DNA from: Verrucomicrobia bacterium UBA1731
GTDB taxonomy: Bacteria > Verrucomicrobiota > Kiritimatiellia > RFP12 > UBA1067
Length of the DNA stretch: 32,087 nt
Direction: 5' to 3'
NCBI GenBank assembly: GCA_002317575.1
Contig: DCIH01000113.1
Location: forward strand, 1 to 32,087
In this document: one piece after another, positions 7,825 through 14,520 of the stretch
Layout: every line of letters begins with the position of its first letter
How positions within the stretch are numbered: the stretch's first letter is position 1
Made by a program: the position numbers and the translations under genes
Notes under the pieces: generated by a model
Told to the model about the DNA's origin: nothing
The model's input: only the letters and a program-made list of their open reading frames with translations
The model's database searches: none

Positions 7825-9476
7825 CATTCGCCTCCCGTCACCGCGAACGCGGCCTCCAGCGACGTGAGGCCGGCGCGCACTTTCATCATGCCCGCCTCCT
7901 TCAGCGTCACCATGCCCTCCTCCATTGCCGCCGCGCGCAGCAGCTCGGCGTTGCCGCCCTTTTCCACGATGCCGCGGATGCGCGCCGAAATCGGCAGCAC
8001 CTCCATCATCGCGCCGCGGCCCTTGTATCCCGTGCCGTGGCACTTGGGACATCCCACGGGGCCGAAGATCTCGACGCCCTCGAACGGTTTCGGGTCGACG
8101 TGGTTCGCGGCCAGCAATTCGAAGTCGGGCTTGACGGGCGTGCGACAGAACGGACACAGCCGGCGGAACAGACGCTGGGCCTGCGCCAGAATGAGCGAAC
8201 TTGCCAGAAGAAACGGCGGAATCTCCATGTCGATCAAGCGCGGAATGACGCCGCACGCGTCGTTCGTGTGCAGCGTCGAAAGCACCAGATGGCCCGTCAA
8301 CGCCGCCTTCACGGCGATGTCCGCCGTTTCGTTGTCGCGGATTTCGCCCACGAGCACGATGTCCGGATCCTGACGCAGCACGGAGCGCAGAATGCCCGCG
8401 AAGGTCAGCCCCTGCGCGACGTTCACATGGCACTGGTTCACGCCTTCGAGTTCGTATTCCACCGGATCCTCGGCCGTGACGATGTTCACGTCCGGCTTGT
8501 TCAGGTCCTGCAGACAGGAGTACAGCGTGGTCGTCTTGCCCGAGCCGGTAGGCCCCGTCACCAGGATGATGCCGTGCGGCTGGTCGATCGCGAACTTCAT
8601 CGCCTTGTAGGCGTAGTCGTCCAGCCCCAGCGACGACAGCCCGGGCGCGAGATTCGCCTTGTCGAGAATGCGCATCACGACCTTCTCGCCGTGCACCGTC
8701 GGCAGAATGGACACGCGCACGTCGACTTCCTTTTTCAGCGCGCGGATCTTGAAACGGCCGTCCTGCGGCTTGCGCCGTTCGGCGATGTCGAGATTAGACA
8801 TGATCTTGATGCGCGAAACGACCGCGTTGTGCAGTCCTTTTGGCGGCGCGGGACGGTCCACCAGCGCGCCGTCGATGCGGTAGCGGAGGCGCGACGTCTT
8901 CTCCAGCGCCTCGAAATGGATGTCGGACGCCTTCGTCTTGAGCGCCTCGATCATCATCGTGTTGACCATGCGGATCACCGGAGCCTCGCCGGCGGCGTCC
9001 GCCGACGCGTCGAGCGTGTCCGCGTTCGCGGCCGTGTCGGTGGAGACTTCCACGTCCGCCTCCTGGCCGCGCATGATGTTTTCCATCGCCAGGGCGGGAT
9101 TCGCCGCGTCTTCCCGCGTCTTGGCCCGCGTGAGCGCGTCGACGACCTCGCTTTCGGGCGCCACGACGGCCCACACGGAACCGCCGCAGGCGCGCGCGAC
9201 TTCCTCGCGCGCGAGCAAATCGAACGGATCGGCGAACGCCACCGTGCTCCGCCCCGCCACGCGGCACATCGGCAGGGCTTTGGCCTTCATCCAGAAATCG
9301 ACGGGGCGGCCGGCCAGAAGACCGGCCTCGGGAACGAACGACGGCGGCACCGTCATCGGCGGAAGGGAAAAATAGTCCGCCGCCGCCAATGCGTATTCCG
9401 ACGGATCGGAAATCGCGCGGATTTCGTCGATCGTCCTCGGCGCCCGGGAGGGCTTTATGAGATGAAGTTTCGCCAT
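7824..9476 (-). CDS. pilB: Pilus/secretion assembly ATPase PilB/GspE
   Basis: 550 aa. An N-terminal MshEN-like domain (about 25-115, ending with the FADPFDLLAREEV pattern) is followed by an acidic linker and the hexameric ATPase: Walker A GPTGSGKTT (308-316), Asp box TAEDPVEYE, Walker B PDIVLVGEIRD (371-381), His box TGHLVLSTLHTND, and the four-cysteine zinc site C441/C444/C476/C479 that marks extension ATPases (PilB/GspE) and is absent from PilT. It powers fibre assembly on the cytoplasmic face with PilC. I start it at 9476 (ATG, with AGAGGA 6-7 bases upstream) rather than at 9506, because the bases upstream hold a sigma-54 promoter. No PilT-type retraction ATPase is seen in the window, so either retraction is encoded elsewhere or the machine is a secretion-type pseudopilus. 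Confidence 0.95.
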   Translation of the reverse strand: MAKLHLIKPSRAPRTIDEIRAISDPSEYALAAADYFSLPPMTVPPSFVPEAGLLAGRPVDFWMKAKALPMCRVAGRSTVAFADPFDLLAREEVARACGGSVWAVVAPESEVVDALTRAKTREDAANPALAMENIMRGQEADVEVSTDTAANADTLDASADAAGEAPVIRMVNTMMIEALKTKASDIHFEALEKTSRLRYRIDGALVDRPAPPKGLHNAVVSRIKIMSNLDIAERRKPQDGRFKIRALKKEVDVRVSILPTVHGEKVVMRILDKANLAPGLSSLGLDDYAYKAMKFAIDQPHGIILVTGPTGSGKTTTLYSCLQDLNKPDVNIVTAEDPVEYELEGVNQCHVNVAQGLTFAGILRSVLRQDPDIVLVGEIRDNETADIAVKAALTGHLVLSTLHTNDACGVIPRLIDMEIPPFLLASSLILAQAQRLFRRLCPFCRTPVKPDFELLAANHVDPKPFEGVEIFGPVGCPKCHGTGYKGRGAMMEVLPISARIRGIVEKGGNAELLRAAAMEEGMVTLKEAGMMKVRAGLTSLEAAFAVTGGE

Positions 9477-9489
9477 ATCGTTTCCTCTT

Positions 9490-9506
9490 AGCAGAAACCG
9501 TGCCAA
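9490..9506 (-). promoter_or_regulatory. Sigma-54 promoter (-24/-12) in front of pilB
   Basis: On the minus strand the bases read TTGGCACGGTTTCTGCT, matching the sigma-54 consensus TTGGCACG-N4-TTGCT with one change in the -12 box (CTGC for TTGC). The same 17 bases occur at 11569-11585 in front of pilMN. The predicted start of transcription, about 12 bases past the -12 GC, falls near 9479, only about 3 bases before the pilB ATG, so the transcript would be nearly leaderless. It lies just past the pilin terminator, so the pilB operon can be switched on independently of pilA. Confidence 0.75.
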
Positions 9507-9515
9507 GTCCCGTCG

Positions 9516-9550
9516 ACAAAAAAGGGAAACGGCCGAAACCGTTTCCCTTT
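9516..9550 (-). terminator. Rho-independent terminator of the pilin gene
   Basis: A perfect 12-bp inverted repeat (9521-9532 with 9539-9550, arms AAAGGGAAACGG / CCGTTTCCCTTT, 6-base loop), read on the minus strand, ends in a run of six T (9523-9518). It follows the pilin stop codon by 27 bases and precedes the pilB promoter. It allows high pilin output without matching output of the assembly genes. Confidence 0.88.
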
Positions 9551-9577
9551 CGTTTTAGCGACGTTCCGCGGACGTGC

Positions 9578-9946
9578 TTACTCGTCCTCTTTTTCCGCTT
9601 CGGCCGCGGCGGCGTGCTTGGAACACGTCACGGTGATGGCGCCGGCGGCGTCCTTGCCGATCGTGTAGCTGCCGCCCGCCGGGCAGGTCGGCGCCTTCTT
9701 GATGTAACCCGTGCCGTCGGCGGGCGCGATGTTGTCCATCGTGGGCGTCTTGTCGGCGTTGCCGGGCTTGGAAAGCCACGTTTCGGCGGCCGTCTTGATC
9801 GAATTGGCGTTGCTCGTGCAGGCGTTCTCCTGGGACTCGTTGCGATAGGCGATGAAGTTCGGAATCGCGATGGCGGCCAGGATGGCGATGATGGCCACGA
9901 CAATCATGATCTCGACGAGCGTAAATCCCTGTTTCATTTTGTTCAT
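9578..9946 (-). CDS. pilA: Major type IV pilin / GspG-like pseudopilin
   Basis: 122 aa. Leader MNKMKQG, cleaved before FTLVEIMIVVAIIAILAAIAIPNF, the canonical prepilin helix with Glu5 and Pro22-type kink. The short globular domain has C43, C88 and C108; the CPAGGSYTIG...TVTCS arrangement is that of ComGC/GspG-like pilins with a disulfide-closed end. The C-terminus is an acidic tail (AEAEKEDE). The start at 9946 has AAAGGA 8-9 bases upstream; the second ATG (9937) lacks such a site. It has its own sigma-54 promoter (10011-10027), a 5' leader of about 54 bases and its own strong terminator, consistent with the most highly expressed gene of the island. Whether the fibre is a surface pilus or a secretion pseudopilus cannot be told from this gene alone. 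Confidence 0.95.
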   Translation of the reverse strand: MNKMKQGFTLVEIMIVVAIIAILAAIAIPNFIAYRNESQENACTSNANSIKTAAETWLSKPGNADKTPTMDNIAPADGTGYIKKAPTCPAGGSYTIGKDAAGAITVTCSKHAAAAEAEKEDE

Positions 9947-10010
9947 GGTAGTGTTCCTTTCTTCGTTAGTGCCGCAATCGGCACCATGCCGGTCGCTACG
10001 TTATGTCCTG

Positions 10011-10027
10011 AGCAAATGGCGTGCCAA
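10011..10027 (-). promoter_or_regulatory. Sigma-54 promoter (-24/-12) of the major pilin
   Basis: The minus strand reads TTGGCACGCCATTTGCT, a perfect match to TTGGCACG-N4-TTGCT. The predicted transcription start is near 10000, giving a leader of about 54 bases before the pilin ATG at 9946. Sigma-54 control of pilA by an NtrC-type activator (PilR) is known in other bacteria, and such an activator is encoded immediately upstream here. Confidence 0.9.
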
Positions 10028-10072
10028 CCTCGTTTTCGTCTTTCCGGAACGCCCAGATCCCGTTTCTTTCTC

Positions 10073-10108
10073 ATTTTTGCAAAACGGCATTTGCGGATTT
10101 GCGAAAAT
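10073..10108. repeat. AT-rich imperfect inverted repeat upstream of the pilin promoter
   Basis: Arms ATTTTTGCAAA (10073-10083) and TTTGCGAAAAT (10098-10108) pair with one mismatch around a 14-base spacer that holds a further TTTGC copy. It starts at the stop codon of the activator gene and lies about 73-108 bases upstream of the predicted pilin transcription start. That is a plausible place for an activator-binding site. As a hairpin it is too weak and lacks a T-run, so I do not call it a terminator. Confidence 0.4.
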
Positions 10109-11472
10109 CACTCCTCGGAGAGTTTCCGGTAGAGCGTCGAGAGGTTGACCTTGAGCGTTTCGGCCGCCTTTTCCTTGTCCCCGCCGGCCGCATTGATGAT
10201 CTGGCCGATGTATTCGCGTTCTTTCTGACGCAGAAAGCTCTTGAGGGACGCGCTTTGCGACGCGTCCGCGGGCGCCTCGGCGTGACACGCGGGCGACGCC
10301 TGCCGATGGTCGACGACGCGCGACGGCAGTTCGCCAGGCGTTATCTCGCCGCCCTGCTGGAACGTCAGCGCGTGTTTGACGCAGTTCTCGAGTTCGCGCA
10401 CGTTTCCAGGCCAGTTGTAGGCCATCAGGATTTTCGCCGCCGCGTCGGAAATGACGGGCAGCGGACGGCCCTTGCCGACTTCCGCCGCGATGAAATGCCG
10501 CGCCAGCGGAAGCACGTCCTCCGGACGCTTCCGGAGCGGCGGAATGTCGATCGTGATGACGGCGAAACGGTAGAACAGATCGCTGCGGAAGGTGCCCTTC
10601 ACGACGGCCTCTTCGAGATTCGAGTTGGACGCGGCGATGATGCGCACGTCGACCGGAATCGCCTTGGTGCCGCCCACGCGGCGAACTTCGCGCTCCTGCA
10701 GCACGCGAAGCAATTTGCCCTGCAGCAGCAGCGGCATGGACGAGATTTCGTCCAAGAACAACGTGCCGCCGTTCGCCGCCTCGAAAAGGCCCTCCTTGTC
10801 CGACACGGCGCCCGTGAACGAACCCCGGACGTGGCCGAACATCTCGCTTTCAAGCAGTTCGGAGGGAATGGCCGCGCAATTCACGGCCACCCAGGGCTTC
10901 CCCGCGCGCGTGGAGGACTTGTGTATCGCGCGCGCGATGACTTCTTTGCCCGTGCCGGATTCGCCGTTGATCAAAACGGTCGCCGCCGTCGGGGCGACCT
11001 TGGCGATGGTCTTGCACACCTCGGTCATGGCGGGAGAGGACGCGATGAAATTCTCGAACTGGTAGCGGAGCGGTTCGTTTGCCGAGGTGGCGACCGCCGC
11101 CGCGTTTTTGAGCCGCTTCTCTTCGGCGCGCTTTAGGCAGGCCAGCAGTTCGTCCACCTTGAACGGCTTCGTCAGATAATCGAAAATGCCGCCCTTCATC
11201 GCCTCGATCGCCGTCTCGACGCTCGCGTACGCCGTCAACAAAATGACGGGAATTTCCGCGTTGAACTGACGAATTTCGCGAAAAAGCGCCATTCCGTCCA
11301 TCGGCTGCATCCGCAAATCGGTCACCACGATTTCGATTTCGCCCTTGCGGATGATTTCCAATGCGGTCGGCCCGTCCGACGCCGTCGTCACCTGATGTCC
11401 GTTTGTCTTGAGAAGACTCTTCATCAAAAGAAGAATCCTCGGTTCGTCATCCACGATCAAAATGTTGCTCAT
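10108..11472 (-). CDS. NtrC-family sigma-54 activator (PilR-like response regulator)
   Basis: 454 aa. Receiver domain (1-115) with D52 as phospho-acceptor, T80 and K102; AAA+ sigma-54 activation domain (about 140-375) with Walker A GESGTGKE (170-177), the sigma-54 contact loop as GSFTGA (217-222, a variant of GAFTGA), Walker B GTLFLDEI (236-243) and arginine-finger region; Fis-type helix-turn-helix at the C-terminus (about 415-450). It activates sigma-54 promoters by ATP hydrolysis from a distant site. Three such promoters flank it, for pilA, pilB and pilMN, so these are its likely targets. The gene has its own sigma-70-type promoter at 11529-11558. Start ATG at 11472, with a purine-rich GGGAAGG about 12 bases upstream. 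The family call is firm; the name PilR is by context. Confidence 0.95.
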   Translation of the reverse strand: MSNILIVDDEPRILLLMKSLLKTNGHQVTTASDGPTALEIIRKGEIEIVVTDLRMQPMDGMALFREIRQFNAEIPVILLTAYASVETAIEAMKGGIFDYLTKPFKVDELLACLKRAEEKRLKNAAAVATSANEPLRYQFENFIASSPAMTEVCKTIAKVAPTAATVLINGESGTGKEVIARAIHKSSTRAGKPWVAVNCAAIPSELLESEMFGHVRGSFTGAVSDKEGLFEAANGGTLFLDEISSMPLLLQGKLLRVLQEREVRRVGGTKAIPVDVRIIAASNSNLEEAVVKGTFRSDLFYRFAVITIDIPPLRKRPEDVLPLARHFIAAEVGKGRPLPVISDAAAKILMAYNWPGNVRELENCVKHALTFQQGGEITPGELPSRVVDHRQASPACHAEAPADASQSASLKSFLRQKEREYIGQIINAAGGDKEKAAETLKVNLSTLYRKLSEE

Positions 11473-11504
11473 GCGCGTCTTTTGCCTTCCCTGCGGCGGT
11501 TCGG

Positions 11505-11521
11505 ACCAACGTTTCGTTGGT
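11505..11521. promoter_or_regulatory. 17-bp palindrome in the divergent regulator/pilMN interval
   Basis: ACCAACGTTTCGTTGGT has two perfect 7-base arms around TTT. It lies immediately downstream of the -10 box of the regulator's sigma-70 promoter (11529-11558), at about +1 to +17, and about 83 bases upstream of the predicted sigma-54 start for pilMN. That position fits an operator where the activator could both repress its own gene and activate pilMN. No second copy of this palindrome was seen near the other two sigma-54 promoters. Confidence 0.5.
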
Positions 11522-11528
11522 TGGGCCT

Positions 11529-11558
11529 ATGATACCACCAAGGACGCGCCCGCGTCAA
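11529..11558 (-). promoter_or_regulatory. Sigma-70-type promoter of the NtrC-type regulator
   Basis: The minus strand shows TTGACG (11558-11553), an 18-base spacer and TATCAT (11534-11529), a strong match to the -35/-10 consensus. The predicted start is near 11522, giving a leader of about 50 bases to the ATG at 11472. The regulator would thus be made constitutively, while its targets depend on sigma-54. Confidence 0.65.
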
Positions 11559-11568
11559 CCGAAGACAA

Positions 11569-11585
11569 TTGGCACGGTTTCTGCT
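11569..11585 (+). promoter_or_regulatory. Sigma-54 promoter (-24/-12) of the pilMN-pilO-pilP-pilQ operon
   Basis: Bases read TTGGCACGGTTTCTGCT, identical over 17 bases to the site in front of pilB at 9490-9506 and one base from consensus in the -12 box. The predicted start is near 11596, about 5 bases before the ATG at 11601. No Shine-Dalgarno sequence is seen before that ATG, consistent with a near-leaderless mRNA. Confidence 0.75.
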
Positions 11586-11600
11586 TATGGTTCTGCGGCT

Positions 11601-13472
11601 ATGGAAATCCAACTGACCAGAACGAAGACGATTACGATCGGCGGGGACGCCTCCGCGCGCGGAAAACGGTCCCAGACGCGCGACCTCGTCGGCGTCGATC
11701 TTTTTTCGGACGATCCGCGCGGCTGCCCGGCCGTCCGGCTGGCCGTCAGGAAGAACGCGCTTCGCGTCGTCGCCGCCGGTTTCGTTCCGCCGCCGTCCAA
11801 GGCCCTCCCCGATTCATGGGAGGCGGCGGCCAAGAAATGCACCTGGTCGCTGCCTTCCGAATTCCAGGCGCCGACCGCGGCTTTCGCCGTTTCGTCGCCC
11901 AGCATGTTCTTCGCGCAAACGACGACCGAGGCCTTCCGCGCCGATCTGGCCGCCGGCGGACACCGCGAGGAAACGGTCGCCGCGCGGCCGAAGAAACTCG
12001 CGCTCATCCGTCCCGCCGCCAAAGTACCCGCGCCCGCGTCGAACGAGAACGTCCCCGCCGCGGAACCCGGCGTGCCCGTTTCCAACGGCGGCACGCGCTT
12101 CGTGATGCGGCCGATGCCGGCGGCCAAGGGTTTCGTGCTCGAAGCGGGCCTGCCCGAATACCAGTTGCTGTGGCTCTCGCGTCTTCTGCCCGAAGGCCAT
12201 CGTCCGACCGCCTCGTCGATCCAGCTCCGCCCGGGGGCGTTGGCCGCCTCGCTGCAGAAATCCACCGCGCTTGCAGACGTCCGGGGCGCGGCGCTCGCCG
12301 TCTTCCTCGAAGCGGACACGGTGCACGTCGCCGGCTACCGCGACGGCGCGCTGGTGCTGTGGCGGGATTGCCCCGACTGCGGCGGTTGGCGGAAAATCCG
12401 CCAGGAGGTCAAGGACGGACTCGGCCTCGAGGAGAACATGGTCGAAAGCGTGCTCGACGACGCGCTGATCGATCCGAGCCCCGTTCTCGCGCCGGCGTTG
12501 GAACCCCTTTTCCGCGAATTGTCCGTCTCGCGCGACTATCTCGTCGGGAAACTCGAAATCGAGCCCAAGGTCGTGCTCGTGCTGGGTCTCAAGGCGGGAT
12601 TCGCATACTGGAAAGACCTCGTGCGCGACAAGCTCGCCCTCGAGCTCGTCGAACCGCCGGCATTCGCCGGACTCGCCTGCGCGGAGCGCCTGCCGGGCGA
12701 CGAAACGCGCAATGGCCCCCACGGCCACGTCTTTCTGGGCGCGCTCGGCGCGGCGCTCGCCCGCTTGGGCGAAGACGAACCGGAGCACGGCGACACGGCG
12801 CTTCATCTCAACCTTTTGGCCGAGGCGGAACGCGTCAGCTCCAGTCCCGTGCGCCTGCGCGTCATGGCGCCCGTGTTCGCCATGCTCGCATGTCTCGGCA
12901 TGGTGGTTTGGTGGGGCCTGCTGTTCGGGCGTCTGCTGATGGTTTCCGCCCAGACGAAGACGCTCAAGGAAGACCTCGCGCGCAACGAGAAGGCCCATGC
13001 GCAGGCGTTGGAGCACGTGAACGAAGCCGCGGAGCTGGAAGCGCAGCTCGAACAACTCGATGGATACCGTCTTTCCCGCCGCACCTGGGGTTCCACCCTC
13101 AGCGGTCTGGCCGAAGCGATGCCGCTCAAAGTGCAGCTCACGCGGCTCGAGATTCCCGCGCCGCCGCCACAGAACCTCACGCCGCCCGGATCGCGCATCC
13201 CGTCCCTTTGGGGGCCCACCGGCGCCACGGAGCGCGTGTCGCTCGTCTTGAGCGGCCGCACGCCGAAGGAAACGCCGCTCATCTCCCTGATGGAATCGCT
13301 CGAATCCGACGCGTTCACCAACGCGCTCACGGTCGTGAAGGATCCGCGCAGCCCCGAGCAGAGTCCGCGCGTGCGCTCTTTCCGCCAGGACGCCGCGGCG
13401 CACGGGGACGGCACGCGGATGCTCGCGTTCGAAATCGAATACCGCGCCCGCGAAAGGAGGTTTGCGCCATGA
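11601..13472 (+). CDS. PilM-PilN fusion (GspL-like) inner-membrane assembly protein
   Basis: 623 aa. Residues about 25-400 resemble a divergent actin-like PilM/GspL cytoplasmic domain: a VGVDLFSD phosphate-loop-like start near 30, an interruption by a Pro/Ala-rich stretch (about 128-165), and ALAVFLEADTVHVAGYRDG (230-248) in the second lobe. One membrane helix follows (about 419-447), then a coiled coil (LKEDLARNEKAHAQALEHV...) and a PilN-like periplasmic domain (about 495-620). PilM and PilN are usually separate proteins; in type II secretion GspL combines them, and this protein has that layout. It lies first in an operon with PilO, PilP and PilQ, each linked by ATGA overlaps. I take ATG 11601 because upstream in-frame starts (11517, 11529) lie across the sigma-54 promoter. 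The actin-like nucleotide motifs are degenerate, so ATP binding is doubtful. Confidence 0.82.
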   Translation: MEIQLTRTKTITIGGDASARGKRSQTRDLVGVDLFSDDPRGCPAVRLAVRKNALRVVAAGFVPPPSKALPDSWEAAAKKCTWSLPSEFQAPTAAFAVSSPSMFFAQTTTEAFRADLAAGGHREETVAARPKKLALIRPAAKVPAPASNENVPAAEPGVPVSNGGTRFVMRPMPAAKGFVLEAGLPEYQLLWLSRLLPEGHRPTASSIQLRPGALAASLQKSTALADVRGAALAVFLEADTVHVAGYRDGALVLWRDCPDCGGWRKIRQEVKDGLGLEENMVESVLDDALIDPSPVLAPALEPLFRELSVSRDYLVGKLEIEPKVVLVLGLKAGFAYWKDLVRDKLALELVEPPAFAGLACAERLPGDETRNGPHGHVFLGALGAALARLGEDEPEHGDTALHLNLLAEAERVSSSPVRLRVMAPVFAMLACLGMVVWWGLLFGRLLMVSAQTKTLKEDLARNEKAHAQALEHVNEAAELEAQLEQLDGYRLSRRTWGSTLSGLAEAMPLKVQLTRLEIPAPPPQNLTPPGSRIPSLWGPTGATERVSLVLSGRTPKETPLISLMESLESDAFTNALTVVKDPRSPEQSPRVRSFRQDAAAHGDGTRMLAFEIEYRARERRFAP

Positions 13473-14062
13473 ACGTGCAGAACATGGCCCCGAACGCCAG
13501 GCGTGCGCTGCTCCTGGCCGCCGTCTTCGGCGGTCTGGCGGCGGCGCTCTATCTGGGCGCGGTCAAACCGACCCAGACCCGGCTCGCCAAGGCGCGCAAG
13601 ACGGCCGCGAAGGTCACGCTCAAGCACAAGAAGATGAAGAGCGAATTGGCCGGAGTCGCCGCAATCGAAGAGCGCATCGCCAAGGCCCGTGCCGAATTGG
13701 CGCCGTTCGAGGAGGCGTTGCTCCGGCCGCTGCTCGAATCGAAGGCCATGCGCGCGAAGTCCATTCTCGACCCCATGGCTTTCGGCGCCGGTCTGCATGA
13801 CCTTGAATACGAAGCGCTGCCGCTGCGCGCCCTGCCGTTGCCGAAGCGCCCGATGCCCAAGCAGCTTCATGCCCGCAGCCCCATCCGCATCGTCGCGCAA
13901 GGCTCCTACCAGGCGGCCGTTTCCTTCCTGTCGCGCGTCGAAAAGGAACTTCCGCTCGTCGCGCTCCAGTCGCTGACGGTCACAGTGCAGAAGGATCCGA
14001 ACGAGCAGAAGATCGAAATGGTACTCGAATGGCCGGCGAAAGGAGCGGCGACCCGCAAATGA
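13469..14062 (+). CDS. pilO: PilO-like inner-membrane alignment protein
   Basis: 197 aa. The layout is that of PilO/GspM: a short cytoplasmic N-terminus, one membrane helix (about 13-31, ALLLAAVFGGLAAALYLG), a periplasmic coiled coil (about 36-80) and a ferredoxin-like domain (IRIVAQGSYQAAVSFLSRVEKELPLVALQSLTV). The start at 13469 has a strong AAGGAGG 7 bases upstream and overlaps the stop of the PilM-PilN gene (ATGA); a longer reading from 11408 is an off-frame shadow. With PilN it forms the periplasmic heterodimer that links the cytoplasmic motor to the secretin. Sequence identity of this family is always low, so the call rests on layout and position. Confidence 0.85.
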   Translation: MNVQNMAPNARRALLLAAVFGGLAAALYLGAVKPTQTRLAKARKTAAKVTLKHKKMKSELAGVAAIEERIAKARAELAPFEEALLRPLLESKAMRAKSILDPMAFGAGLHDLEYEALPLRALPLPKRPMPKQLHARSPIRIVAQGSYQAAVSFLSRVEKELPLVALQSLTVTVQKDPNEQKIEMVLEWPAKGAATRK

Positions 14063-14520
14063 ACACGCTCGTCCCCATTTTGTTCGCCGCGACGATCCCC
14101 CTGCGCAATCCGTTCTGGCCCGTCGGCCACGTGGGCGCGCGGGAGATCATCACCGACGAACCGCGCGTCCAGCTGAAGGCGCAAGCCGAGACGGCCGACG
14201 ACCGCCAGACCAGCGTCACCGCCGAAACGGTCGCGGCGGCGAAAGAGGAAGCCGACGTGGCGCACGCCGACGACCGTCTCTGGATCGCCGCGCGCGCGCT
14301 GCTCAGAATCGGCGGCACCATGCGTGGCGAAAACGGCCGGCAGGCCGTGACCATCAACGGCAGGATCTATTCCGACGGCGACCTCGTCTCCGTCAACGCG
14401 CAAGGGCGTCGCTTCACCTGGCGCGTCAAGGGACTGAACGACAAGGACACGCTGAAGCTGCAGCGCGTACGCTACCGGGAACTCAACGACCAGACGGCCG
14501 AGAAAGGAACCACGCCATGA
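14059..14520 (+). CDS. PilP/GspC-like secretin-linking periplasmic protein
   Basis: 153 aa. A short hydrophobic N-terminus (1-15) acts as a signal or anchor and is followed by RNPFWPVG, the NPF motif common just after the anchor in PilP and GspC proteins. After a charged linker, residues about 85-140 form a small beta domain like the homology region of PilP/GspC (LLRIGGTMRGENGRQAVTI, YSDGDLVSV, then paired strands). It would bridge the PilN/PilO complex to the N-domains of the secretin. The ATG at 14059 overlaps the PilO stop, and the gene overlaps pilQ the same way. No lipobox cysteine is seen, unlike proteobacterial PilP, which makes it more GspC-like. Confidence 0.78.
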   Translation: MNTLVPILFAATIPLRNPFWPVGHVGAREIITDEPRVQLKAQAETADDRQTSVTAETVAAAKEEADVAHADDRLWIAARALLRIGGTMRGENGRQAVTINGRIYSDGDLVSVNAQGRRFTWRVKGLNDKDTLKLQRVRYRELNDQTAEKGTTP

